The notes under the pieces were generated by a model that had not been told where the DNA came from, did not search any database, and was given only the letters and a program-made list of their open reading frames with translations. Shown here piece after piece: positions 1 through 5,254 of a DNA stretch of 6,301 nt. This stretch comes from Acidobacteriota bacterium (lineage in GTDB: Bacteria > Acidobacteriota > Terriglobia > Terriglobales > Acidobacteriaceae). A program made the position numbers and the translations under genes. Numbering within the stretch: position 1 is the first letter of the stretch; every line of letters begins with the position of its first letter. Location: assembly GCA_019510535.1 (NCBI GenBank), contig JAEKKE010000227.1, positions 1-6,301 on the forward strand, in the 5' to 3' direction.

Positions 1-344
1 TGGTGTACCACGCGAACTATGTTGTCTGGTTTGAAGTAGGCAGAGTGGAGCTTCTTCGCTCCATCGGTTTGCCGTACAAGCAGCTCGAAGCAGAGGGCAT
101 CCTGATCGCTGTGGCGGAGGTAAACGCGCGCTACAAGCGCCCGGCGAGATACGACGATGAGATTGCAGTCCGTACGACGGTCAAGCAGGTTCGCGGATCA
201 ATCATCCGTATCGGCTACCAGGTAGTCCGTGTTGGGGATGAGGAACTGCTCTGCGAGGGGGAGACTGTGCACGTGGTGATCGACCGCGAGTTCAAGCGGG
301 CAAGTTTGCCGGAGGCGTATGCGGCACGGATGGCGGGGGAGTAG
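1..344 (+). CDS. YbgC/4HBT-family acyl-CoA thioesterase (5' end missing)
   Basis: Hotdog-fold thioesterase, probably hydrolysing acyl-CoA in the cytoplasm. The visible 113 residues begin inside the family signature: VYHANYVVWFEVGR followed by VELLR matches the (G)VYHxNYxxWFExGR core of YbgC/4-hydroxybenzoyl-CoA thioesterase proteins. The rest fits the usual strand pattern, including RYKRPARYDDEI and an end at GETVHVVID. Family members are about 130-140 residues, so roughly 15-25 N-terminal residues lie upstream of the window. The conserved catalytic Asp of the family lies just before the VYH motif and so cannot be checked here. The GTG at position 3 encodes the Val of VYH and is not a real start. 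The stop is TAG at 342-344, followed at once by in-phase TAA at 345-347. The substrate cannot be told from sequence. Family assignment is confident. Confidence 0.88.
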   Translation, partial: VYHANYVVWFEVGRVELLRSIGLPYKQLEAEGILIAVAEVNARYKRPARYDDEIAVRTTVKQVRGSIIRIGYQVVRVGDEELLCEGETVHVVIDREFKRASLPEAYAARMAGE

Positions 345-579
345 TAAACCTGGTGTGTTGCCCCGGGGCTGATATAGAACGCGTCTCCACCCGAGCGAAC
401 AAGTTCGCCGGGGACCCCGGCCTTCAGCGCTTATATGGCCGGGTGCCCCACCCTCACAACGTTAGGGTGGGCTTGGAATACCCAAAATCTCTAACAAAGC
501 ACAAATCGAATTTGTCGATGCGCCCCAGGTTAGAGAAGCAGATTTCTCCGCTCCCTTTGGTCACTGCGAAATGACAAAC
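345..579. repeat. Palindrome-dense intergenic region, likely repeat material
   Basis: No convincing gene lies here. The stretch holds a series of inverted repeats: GCCCCGGGGC at 360-369; GCGAAC/GTTCGC at 395-400 and 403-408; GCCGGGG/CCCCGGC around A414 at 407-421; CCCACCCT/AGGGTGGG at 447-454 and 464-471 with a 9-nt loop; and a nested pair with outer arms TCTCTAAC/GTTAGAGA (488-495, 529-536) and inner arms ACAAAT/ATTTGT (501-506, 510-515). The stretch 538-575, read on the minus strand, begins GTCATTTCGCAGTGA and ends GGAGAAATCTGC, which resembles a dispersed intergenic repeat I remember from acidobacterial genomes. The inverted repeats are seen directly. The status as a genome-wide repeat is inferred. 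Confidence 0.5.
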
Positions 580-617
580 AAAAAACAAAGCCCAGCCGAA
601 GCCGGGCTTTGTTTTTT
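580..617. terminator. Bidirectional intrinsic terminator
   Basis: A perfect 14-bp stem pairs AAAAAACAAAGCCC (580-593) with GGGCTTTGTTTTTT (604-617) around a 10-nt loop that can add a small inner GC pairing. The A-tract on one side and T-tract on the other let it end transcripts from both directions. It sits between the convergent thioesterase gene (stop 344) and barrel-protein gene (stop 633). Confidence 0.88.
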
Positions 618-632
618 GATTTGCGGGAAGAC

Positions 633-1237
633 CTACTTGCCTTGGTGGCCCCAGCGATAGACGAGACCAGCGTTGAAGCCGACGTTGTGCTGAAGTGTGG
701 AGCCGAAGGTTGTGATCTGGTAGGTCGGGGCGAAGCGGAAGGCCAGGTTCGGGTAGAAGCTGTAGTCCACGCTTCCGCCGAGGGCAAAGGCGCCGGCGTT
801 ACCGGTCTTCCACAGACCCAGTGCAGGAGCGGGAACGCCCTTGGAGCCGCCGTCGAAGTTACCCATCGCCATACCGCCAAGCACGTTGACGTTCGCACTC
901 AGGCGTTCCTTGCGTTGCCCGTCTTGGCATTGCCATAGTGGCCGCGGACATCTCCGACGACCGCCCAGCGCGGGTTCAGGTAGTAGTTACCCGCGACCTG
1001 CCAGCTGATTTCGTTGTTGCGCTGCAGGAACTCACCCGAGCGGAAGCGCAGGTAGCCGATGCCGCCGAAGACCTCGTACTTGTGGGAGTAGGTGTCCTCA
1101 ATCATTTTGGCGATACGCGCCTGGCGATTGGCGTTCATGCGCCGCTGCCGACGGTCCTGTTGTGCCTCGCCGTGAAAAGCCGTTCCCACCAGCGCGGCCA
1201 AGGCCAGCGCGCACACGATCCGCTTCAAACCGAACAT
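633..1237 (-). pseudogene. Outer-membrane beta-barrel protein gene, interrupted by a frameshift
   Basis: The start is ATG at 1237-1235, giving MFGLKRIVCALALAALVGTAFHG, a clear Sec signal peptide with likely cleavage near GEA-QQ. An AGGGG lies about 9 nt upstream. The first frame reads through a mature start with YEVFGGIGYLRFRSGE, barrel-like strands and GDVRGHYGNAKTGNA, then stops at TGA 899-901. The frame one base back continues as KERLSANVNVLGG and runs to TAG at 633-635, ending GSTLQHNVGFNAGLVYRWG. Joined, the product would be about 200 residues with typical alternating barrel strands and the closing GxVYRxG strand seen in acidobacterial outer-membrane beta-barrel proteins. The shift lies at roughly 902-930. 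From memory, relatives carry extra residues between the GxYG segment and the LGGxAxGNF segment, so a short deletion is as likely as a one-base loss. It could also be a sequencing error. Role unknown, probably a surface structural protein. Confidence 0.75.
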
Positions 1238-1282
1238 CAAACGATACCCCTGCAGCCTTCTTGCTCTGTTAGTTTCAAACCA

Positions 1283-1307
1283 GGTGGGCCGGCATTTGCG
1301 GCACACC
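1283..1307. promoter_or_regulatory. Inverted repeat in divergent promoter region
   Basis: GGTGGGCCG (1283-1291) and CGGCACACC (1299-1307) are inverted copies matching at 8 of 9 positions, with a 7-nt spacer. The repeat lies in the 101-bp gap between the divergent barrel-protein gene (start 1237) and cytochrome gene (start 1339), where promoters for both must sit. It could be a regulator site or a decayed intergenic repeat. No clear -35/-10 pairs could be assigned. Confidence 0.3.
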
Positions 1308-1338
1308 CTTTTATTAGAACATCCCCGGCGCGTAATTC

Positions 1339-1977
1339 ATGGCCAAACGATCGAGTAAAGGCGCTTCCAATACATCCGGCATGCTGCTTGGAGCGCTGCT
1401 GGGCGGTGGACTTGTCGCGGGTGCAGGCTACCTGTACCTGCATCCGGCGGCGCTGCGCGGCGTCCGCAACTCCGTAGGGATCCACGGCGACTATCCAGGA
1501 GCAGAGGGTGGCGGTGCAGTGAATTCAGGCTCTGAGACCGCGCCTGCAGCGGGCAGGCCGCCGGTGTCGAAGCCGCAGGATAAGCCGCGCCCACAGGCGG
1601 AGACGCCTGCTCCCTCCGAAGTGGCGCCCCCGAATCCGGCTGCCGTTGCCGCCGGGCAGCCTCCATTTGCCGCCAGCGAGGATGTCTTTGAGGCCGCGGC
1701 TCCGATTTATCGGAAGCAATGTGCTGCGTGCCATGGAACGCCCAGCGGAAAGCCACGGACTGGTGGAGCTCCGCAGTTCTGGGTTGCGGGTGCATCCGGC
1801 GTTGGCCATAAGGCGCCGTCGGCGATTTATACGGTGATTGCCAAGGGAAGTCCTAAGGCGAGCGGCCATGCTTTTGCCGGTAAACTGAGCAGCCAGCAGA
1901 TCTGGCAGCTCACGTTGTTGCTGAAGGAAGCGGGCAGCGATCTGCCCGATCCGGTTCGAAATCTGTTGGGAGATTAA
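1339..1977 (+). CDS. Membrane-anchored monohaem cytochrome c
   Basis: Predicted periplasmic electron-transfer protein of 212 residues. Residues 1-13 are polar and basic. Residues 14-34 form a Gly/Ala/Leu-rich hydrophobic segment with no obvious signal peptidase site, so an uncleaved N-terminal anchor is likely. Residues 60-110 are a Pro/Ala-rich linker, and a compact C-terminal cytochrome c domain follows. The haem-binding CAACH is at residues 128-132, with H132 the proximal ligand. The end of the domain, AFAGKLSSQQIWQLTLLLKEA, matches the C-terminal helix of cbb3/class I type cytochrome domains. There is no Met anywhere after CAACH, although family members usually supply a distal Met ligand just before this helix. 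The local residues here are ASGHAF with H177, and H157 is the other candidate. The ATG at 1339 is the only sensible start, but its Shine-Dalgarno is weak. Partner proteins are not in view. Confidence 0.85.
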   Translation: MAKRSSKGASNTSGMLLGALLGGGLVAGAGYLYLHPAALRGVRNSVGIHGDYPGAEGGGAVNSGSETAPAAGRPPVSKPQDKPRPQAETPAPSEVAPPNPAAVAAGQPPFAASEDVFEAAAPIYRKQCAACHGTPSGKPRTGGAPQFWVAGASGVGHKAPSAIYTVIAKGSPKASGHAFAGKLSSQQIWQLTLLLKEAGSDLPDPVRNLLGD

Positions 1978-1982
1978 AAACG

Positions 1983-2013
1983 AAAAGCCCGCATCTCGAC
2001 GATGCGGGCTTTT
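1983..2013. terminator. Bidirectional intrinsic terminator
   Basis: A perfect 13-bp stem pairs AAAAGCCCGCATC (1983-1995) with GATGCGGGCTTTT (2001-2013) around the loop TCGAC. It lies between the stop of the cytochrome gene (1977) and the stop of the convergent DUF481-type gene (2026), and its A- and T-rich outer ends suit termination in both directions. Confidence 0.9.
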
Positions 2014-2025
2014 GATTTCCTCTGT

Positions 2026-3177
2026 TTACCGCAGTGTATAGGCCACGCCCGTGATGAACTGGAAGGTGTTCTTTTTGAAGCCGGGCGACGGGTTGTTCAG
2101 GAAAGCGTCGCTGGCGGCGAAACTCATACTGAGTTTTTTGAAGACCGGCATCGCTAACCCGGTACTGAAGTTTGCCGAATAAGCCTTGGGTTCGTTGAAA
2201 GCCGGCAGGAGCTGCAGGGTCTGGGTAAAGATCATGGAACGCGGTAGCGTTCGCTTGTAGGCTTCGCCAATGCTCGCGCCAATAAGGTTTAGATTGCTGG
2301 CAGAATCCTCAAACTCCTGCTTCTCGTAGTGAAGATCGCTTTTGATATCCAGCTGCTGCTTTGCGTCCAGCACGGGTGTCCAACCAACGCCGGCGCCGTA
2401 GATCTGCTGCAGGTCGAGGCCGGAGGAGAAGTTGTGGTCGAAGGCTGTGGTGCCCAGGTGATAAAACCTCTTCGAGACGTACTGATCGCGTTCGAGGTCG
2501 GTGTGGAAGATGCTGGTCTTAACCACGGAGTCAGGCGTCGCCGGCGTGGTCTGCGGAATGAGCGGCGTGGTGAGCTTTCCGTAGGTCTCTGAGAGATTGA
2601 AGATGGTGCGATTCCGTGTTGGTAAATAAGGCACCGAGGGGATGGTGCGGACCAGCTTCACGCCCGCGGTAAAGGTGCCTCCGTGCTGCGTGCTTTGTAC
2701 CAGGGAGGCGCCGGCGGCGATGGTGCCTGCCCATCCATAGAGAGGGCCGGCCTTCTTTTCGAGTTCGCGGTCGTAGACGCTCTGGTCGATGATGTAGGCC
2801 ACGTTGCTGACCGGAAGCGTCTCAGTCTGTCCCATGGGATGCAGCAAGGTGACGGTGCTGTCGTCCATGGTGACCATGCCGGTCTGGGTATTGGTGCGGC
2901 TCACTGGGGTGTCTTTCTTGAGGACAGCGAAGCTGCCGCTGGAGCGGAGCTCTTTGATTTTGCTTAAGGGGACGGTGACTTCACCGACGATGTCGCTTTT
3001 GAAGATGATGCAGTCGCCGACGCCGCGCACCAGAGTTCCGGTCAACTGATCGCCGTTTTTAAAGACCATGACGTCGGGGTTTGATTTGTTGGCATTTGGC
3101 TTATCTTCAGCTGGCATGGCTGCCGGAATCAGGGCAAAAAACAGCGCCAATCCGCGCACACGTTTGAACAGGGACAT
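2026..3177 (-). CDS. DUF481-family outer-membrane protein
   Basis: Predicted outer-membrane protein of 383 residues. The chosen start, ATG 3177-3175, gives MSLFKRVRGLALFFALIPAAMPA, a good Sec signal peptide with likely cleavage after A23. A GAGAGGA lies about 12 nt upstream. The in-frame TTG at 3201 would only add eight residues before the signal and would cover that Shine-Dalgarno. After the signal comes a small beta domain with FKNGDQLTGTLV at about 39-50 and a second similar unit around 99-130 (MVTMDDSTVTLL), both resembling the N-terminal part of DUF481 proteins in acidobacteria. From about residue 148 (GWAGTIAAGASLVQ) to the end are alternating amphipathic strands of a DUF481/YdiY-like barrel (Pfam PF04338 by memory). 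Function is not established for the family, although salt- or acid-induced membrane proteins belong to it. The gene stands alone and is divergent from the small ORF at 3317. Confidence 0.8.
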   Translation of the reverse strand: MSLFKRVRGLALFFALIPAAMPAEDKPNANKSNPDVMVFKNGDQLTGTLVRGVGDCIIFKSDIVGEVTVPLSKIKELRSSGSFAVLKKDTPVSRTNTQTGMVTMDDSTVTLLHPMGQTETLPVSNVAYIIDQSVYDRELEKKAGPLYGWAGTIAAGASLVQSTQHGGTFTAGVKLVRTIPSVPYLPTRNRTIFNLSETYGKLTTPLIPQTTPATPDSVVKTSIFHTDLERDQYVSKRFYHLGTTAFDHNFSSGLDLQQIYGAGVGWTPVLDAKQQLDIKSDLHYEKQEFEDSASNLNLIGASIGEAYKRTLPRSMIFTQTLQLLPAFNEPKAYSANFSTGLAMPVFKKLSMSFAASDAFLNNPSPGFKKNTFQFITGVAYTLR

Positions 3178-3273
3178 GAACTCGCGATTTCCTCTCAACA
3201 AAATAGGTTTTCGTGCGTTTTGTCTCGGGTTACGGGACCCTCATCCCATAGCCACATCAACGGGCAGTCTCAT

Positions 3274-3289
3274 AAGATGATGTCATCTT
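3274..3289. promoter_or_regulatory. 16-bp inverted repeat, candidate operator
   Basis: AAGATGA (3274-3280) and TCATCTT (3283-3289) are perfect 7-bp inverted arms with a TG spacer. The site lies in the 139-bp gap between the divergent DUF481-type gene (start 3177) and the small gene (start 3317), 27 bp before the latter. Its symmetry fits a dimeric regulator site. No promoter hexamers could be assigned with confidence, so the role is inferred. Confidence 0.35.
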
Positions 3290-3316
3290 TCCCTTACGCA
3301 GACGAGGGCACGTGCC

Positions 3317-3451
3317 ATGAAGTCTTTTATCGATATGATCGTTCGTATTCTTTCCCTCGTAGGTATCTCGAACCCCGAGGATTCGCGCAAACGCCGGGAG
3401 GCTAACGGGCCCAGCTGGCGTGACAAGCTGCCTGAGGACGGAAAAAAATAG
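3317..3451 (+). CDS. 44-residue small protein upstream of the TRIC channel gene
   Basis: A short reading frame from ATG 3317-3319 to TAG 3449-3451. A GAGGG at 3304-3308 stands 8 nt before the ATG, a well-placed Shine-Dalgarno. The product begins MKSFIDMIVRILSLVGI, an amphipathic or weakly membrane-seeking helix, then turns strongly charged (SNPEDSRKRREANG) and ends GPSWRDKLPEDGKK. The stop lies only 3 nt before the ATG of the TRIC gene, so the two are probably co-transcribed and may be translationally coupled. I do not recognise the family. The ribosome site, tight spacing and protein-like composition support a real gene. An alternative is a leader peptide that only serves translation of the channel gene. 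Confidence 0.6.
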   Translation: MKSFIDMIVRILSLVGISNPEDSRKRREANGPSWRDKLPEDGKK

Positions 3452-3454
3452 CCC

Positions 3455-4123
3455 ATGCTGCCTGCGCTGCCGCATGCTCCTATCCGCAGCTCTACCATCT
3501 CGACCGTCATTGAATATCTGGCGCTCGGGGTCGGTGCGTTTGCAGGAGCGTTGGCAGTGCGGCGCGACCAGCGCTACCACTATGACTGGATAGGCGTGCT
3601 GGGTCTGGGCATGATCTCCGGTGTGGGTGGTGGTGTAACCCGTGACATCATCCTGCAGCAGGGCGTGCCGCTCTCGTTTGAACACCCGTCTTATCTCACC
3701 TGCGCCCTGGGCGGTGCGAGCCTGGCGTTGTTCTTCGGCTCCGCGGTGGGAGCGCGCGTGCAGCGTTTCATCTTCTTTATCGATGCGGTCTCCCTTGGGC
3801 TGTTTGCGGTTGCCGGGGCGACCCGGGCTCAGGACGCCGGGCTGGCGTTTTTGCCGTGCCTGCTGCTTGGAATTACCACGGCGGTCGGCGGCGGAGCTCT
3901 GCGTGACGTCTTCACCGGACGGACACCGGCTGTCTTTGAGAGAGGTGAGCCGTATGCCCTGGCCGCAACCGCGGCTGCCGCGACCTACCTGGCGGCCGAA
4001 CGGCTGGGATTGTCCCCTGAAACCAGCTCAACCCTGGGATCTGCGATGGGTTTCCTGCTGCGCCTTTTATCGAATTTCTTCGGCTGGCGAACCCCCTCGA
4101 TGCGTTTGAACCGCAAGGGATAA
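3455..4123 (+). CDS. TRIC/UPF0126-family membrane channel (YadS-like)
   Basis: Integral inner-membrane protein of 222 residues built from two internal repeats of about three helices each. Repeat one carries GVGGGVTRDII (residues 56-66: G58-G60, R63, D64). Repeat two carries AVGGGALRDVF (143-153: G145-G147, R150, D151). IDAVSLGLFAVAGATRA at 109-125 opens the second repeat. The doubled GGGxxRD motif is the hallmark of the TRIC family (Pfam PF03458). Prokaryotic TRIC members form trimeric cation channels; some relatives have been described as glycine transporters, so the substrate here is open. The length suits the family, with a slightly longer N-terminus. The ATG at 3455 is 3 nt after the stop of the small gene. 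Its own Shine-Dalgarno is poor (GAGGACGG, about 13 nt away), consistent with coupling. A terminator follows at 4136. Confidence 0.9.
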   Translation: MLPALPHAPIRSSTISTVIEYLALGVGAFAGALAVRRDQRYHYDWIGVLGLGMISGVGGGVTRDIILQQGVPLSFEHPSYLTCALGGASLALFFGSAVGARVQRFIFFIDAVSLGLFAVAGATRAQDAGLAFLPCLLLGITTAVGGGALRDVFTGRTPAVFERGEPYALAATAAAATYLAAERLGLSPETSSTLGSAMGFLLRLLSNFFGWRTPSMRLNRKG

Positions 4124-4135
4124 AGGGAGACCGAG

Positions 4136-4163
4136 CGAAGGCCGCTGGTGCCTTCGGTTTTTT
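4136..4163 (+). terminator. Intrinsic terminator after the TRIC gene
   Basis: CGAAGGC (4136-4142) pairs perfectly with GCCTTCG (4150-4156) around a 7-nt loop and is followed by a run of six T at 4158-4163. It starts 12 nt after the TRIC stop codon and suits termination of plus-strand transcripts. Confidence 0.8.
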
Positions 4164-4190
4164 CTTCAAACCCGCAACCAAACATCTGCT

Positions 4191-4275
4191 TGCCAAACGT
4201 TGTATGGCGGGCATAGTATCCGTTTCGCAATCGGTTCAGTCCGCCATAGTGGTCGAACCAGCTGCCAAACGTCGT
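4191..4275. repeat. Direct repeats flanking an inverted repeat upstream of the GvpL/F gene
   Basis: TGCCAAACGTTGT (4191-4203) recurs as TGCCAAACGTCGT (4263-4275), 12 of 13 bases identical. Between them are the inverted arms ATGGCGG (4204-4210) and CCGCCAT (4241-4247). The block lies in the 188-bp gene-free gap before the GvpL/F gene. A possible promoter, TTGCCA (4190-4195) with TAGTAT (4214-4219) at 18-nt spacing, overlaps it. Regulator binding is possible, but chance cannot be excluded. Confidence 0.3.
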
Positions 4276-4351
4276 TGAGCTTTACCGCACTATATACGTC
4301 GATAACGGCCAAGGGATGTATTTGATTCCCAAGGTTTTATGCGGAGATAAT

Positions 4352-5152
4352 ATGTCTTGGTATGCATACTGTATCGCTGAACGTCAGGCGTTTCCGGAGC
4401 TTTCACGTCATCGTCGTCCGATGCCCCTGGAGAACGTAAAGGGTCTCTTTGGAAATCAGGTATTCCTCTTTCCGGCGAGCGACCTCGCTGTTCTGGTTTC
4501 TGAGCACTCTGAGGAAGATGCAGCACGCATCGATCAACAGTGCCAGAAGGATCACGCTCGCGTGATCGCCGACTGTTTTAAACAGACGACGCTCCTGCCA
4601 TTTCGTTTCAACACTACGTTTACGGATGACGACGCGCTGCGGCGGTCGATTCGTTCCAACCATCGCCACTTTGTTGCCAACCTGGAGCGCTTCCAGGGCA
4701 AGGCAGAGATGCATCTGAAGGTCCTGGTCGACGATATCGAGGGCGCCTCCAAGATGCAGACCTGCTGTGCCGGCAAAGAGTATCTGGCTGGTCTGCGTGA
4801 GCAGGCGGGTCGCCAGCGTGAGCGTCAGGCTCGCGCCCGGGCACTGTCGGTGCAACTGAACCGTATGTTCCTGCCGCTGTCGGAGGAGATCTCCTGCAAG
4901 CGCTTGGACTCCGGCAAGCTGTTGATCGACATCGCTCACCTGATCGATCGCAAGTGCGTAGAGCGTTATCAGAACAAGTACGTCCAGGCGCAGCAGACTA
5001 TGAAGGATTGCCAGTTCCAGCTTTCCGGTCCCTGGCCGCCGTATCACTTCGTGCATCGTCCTCAGACGGGGCATCAGACCCACCAGCCGGCGGTTCCGGC
5101 TCAGGTGGTCGCTGCCGCGGCACGTGTGCCGGTGGCTGCTGTCAGCGCATAA
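4352..5152 (+). CDS. GvpL/GvpF-family gas-vesicle-like protein
   Basis: A 266-residue soluble protein of the GvpL/GvpF family (Pfam PF06386), whose characterised members are minor gas vesicle components needed for assembly. Visible marks are the N-terminal SWYAYCIAE strand, DLAVLVSEHS (44-53), the conserved LLPFRFNTTF (81-90), the LERFQGKAEMHLKVLVDD segment (111-128) and the diagnostic LSGPWPPYHFV (224-234). A Pro/Ala/His-rich tail of about 30 residues follows the last family motif. The start at ATG 4352 has GGAG at 4343-4346 with a 5-nt spacer; an in-frame ATG at 4316 would add 12 residues and lacks this site. Eight cysteines (7, 64, 75, 138, 139, 182, 202, 220), including a CC pair, are unusual for a cytoplasmic vesicle protein. 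No gvpA or other gas vesicle gene is in the window, so it may serve another role. A terminator follows. Confidence 0.85.
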   Translation: MSWYAYCIAERQAFPELSRHRRPMPLENVKGLFGNQVFLFPASDLAVLVSEHSEEDAARIDQQCQKDHARVIADCFKQTTLLPFRFNTTFTDDDALRRSIRSNHRHFVANLERFQGKAEMHLKVLVDDIEGASKMQTCCAGKEYLAGLREQAGRQRERQARARALSVQLNRMFLPLSEEISCKRLDSGKLLIDIAHLIDRKCVERYQNKYVQAQQTMKDCQFQLSGPWPPYHFVHRPQTGHQTHQPAVPAQVVAAAARVPVAAVSA

Positions 5153-5170
5153 CTTTCGAACGAACTCCGC

Positions 5171-5201
5171 ACAAAAGCCCCGCCGAAGGCGGGGCTTTTG
5201 T
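5171..5201. terminator. Strong intrinsic terminator after the GvpL/F gene
   Basis: A perfect 14-bp stem pairs ACAAAAGCCCCGCC (5171-5184) with GGCGGGGCTTTTGT (5188-5201) around a GAA loop. It begins 18 nt after the stop of the GvpL/F gene and insulates the following HTH operon from read-through. Confidence 0.9.
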
Positions 5202-5227
5202 TGTCATTGGGGTAGGTCGCTGGCGCA

Positions 5228-5254
5228 ACAATATAACAAAATTTGTTATATTGT
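5228..5254. promoter_or_regulatory. 27-bp palindromic operator over the HTH gene start
   Basis: ACAATATAACAAA (5228-5240) and TTTGTTATATTGT (5242-5254) are perfect 13-bp inverted arms around A5241. The AT-rich block stands out from its GC-rich surroundings and covers the first two bases of the GTG start at 5253. A -10-like TATAAC lies inside at 5232-5237, with a weak TTGGGG at 5207-5212. Binding by the downstream HTH protein would block both transcription and start-codon access, the usual logic of antitoxin autoregulation. The palindrome is seen; its ligand is inferred. Confidence 0.75.

Noticed and set aside
353..574. 73-codon plus-strand frame after the thioesterase gene
   Set aside because: It spans the palindrome cluster, has no ribosome site, and its product shows no protein-like pattern.
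899..935. Programmed -1 frameshifting in the barrel gene
   Set aside because: The overlap of the two frames contains no X-XXY-YYZ slippery heptamer, and the family is not known for recoding. An indel is simpler.
938..1477. 179-codon plus-strand frame antisense to the barrel gene and overlapping the cytochrome gene
   Set aside because: It is a shadow frame of two well-supported genes, lacks a ribosome site and shows no domain.
3178..3201. TTG start at 3201 for the DUF481-type protein
   Set aside because: It would put eight charged residues before the signal peptide and lie upstream of the GAGAGGA ribosome site that serves ATG 3177.
3642..4109. 155-codon plus-strand frame inside the TRIC gene
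   Set aside because: It is a shadow frame; its Arg/Ser/Pro/Cys-rich composition is typical of out-of-frame GC-rich reading, while the TRIC frame has both family motifs.
4403..5083. 226-codon minus-strand frame opposite the GvpL/F gene
   Set aside because: Long antisense frames are common opposite GC-rich genes. The plus-strand frame has the family motifs and a good ribosome site.
5124..5252. Upstream extension of the HTH gene to an ATG at 5124
   Set aside because: The extension would translate the GvpL/F terminator and the operator, giving an Arg/Cys-rich tail unlike an HTH N-terminus.
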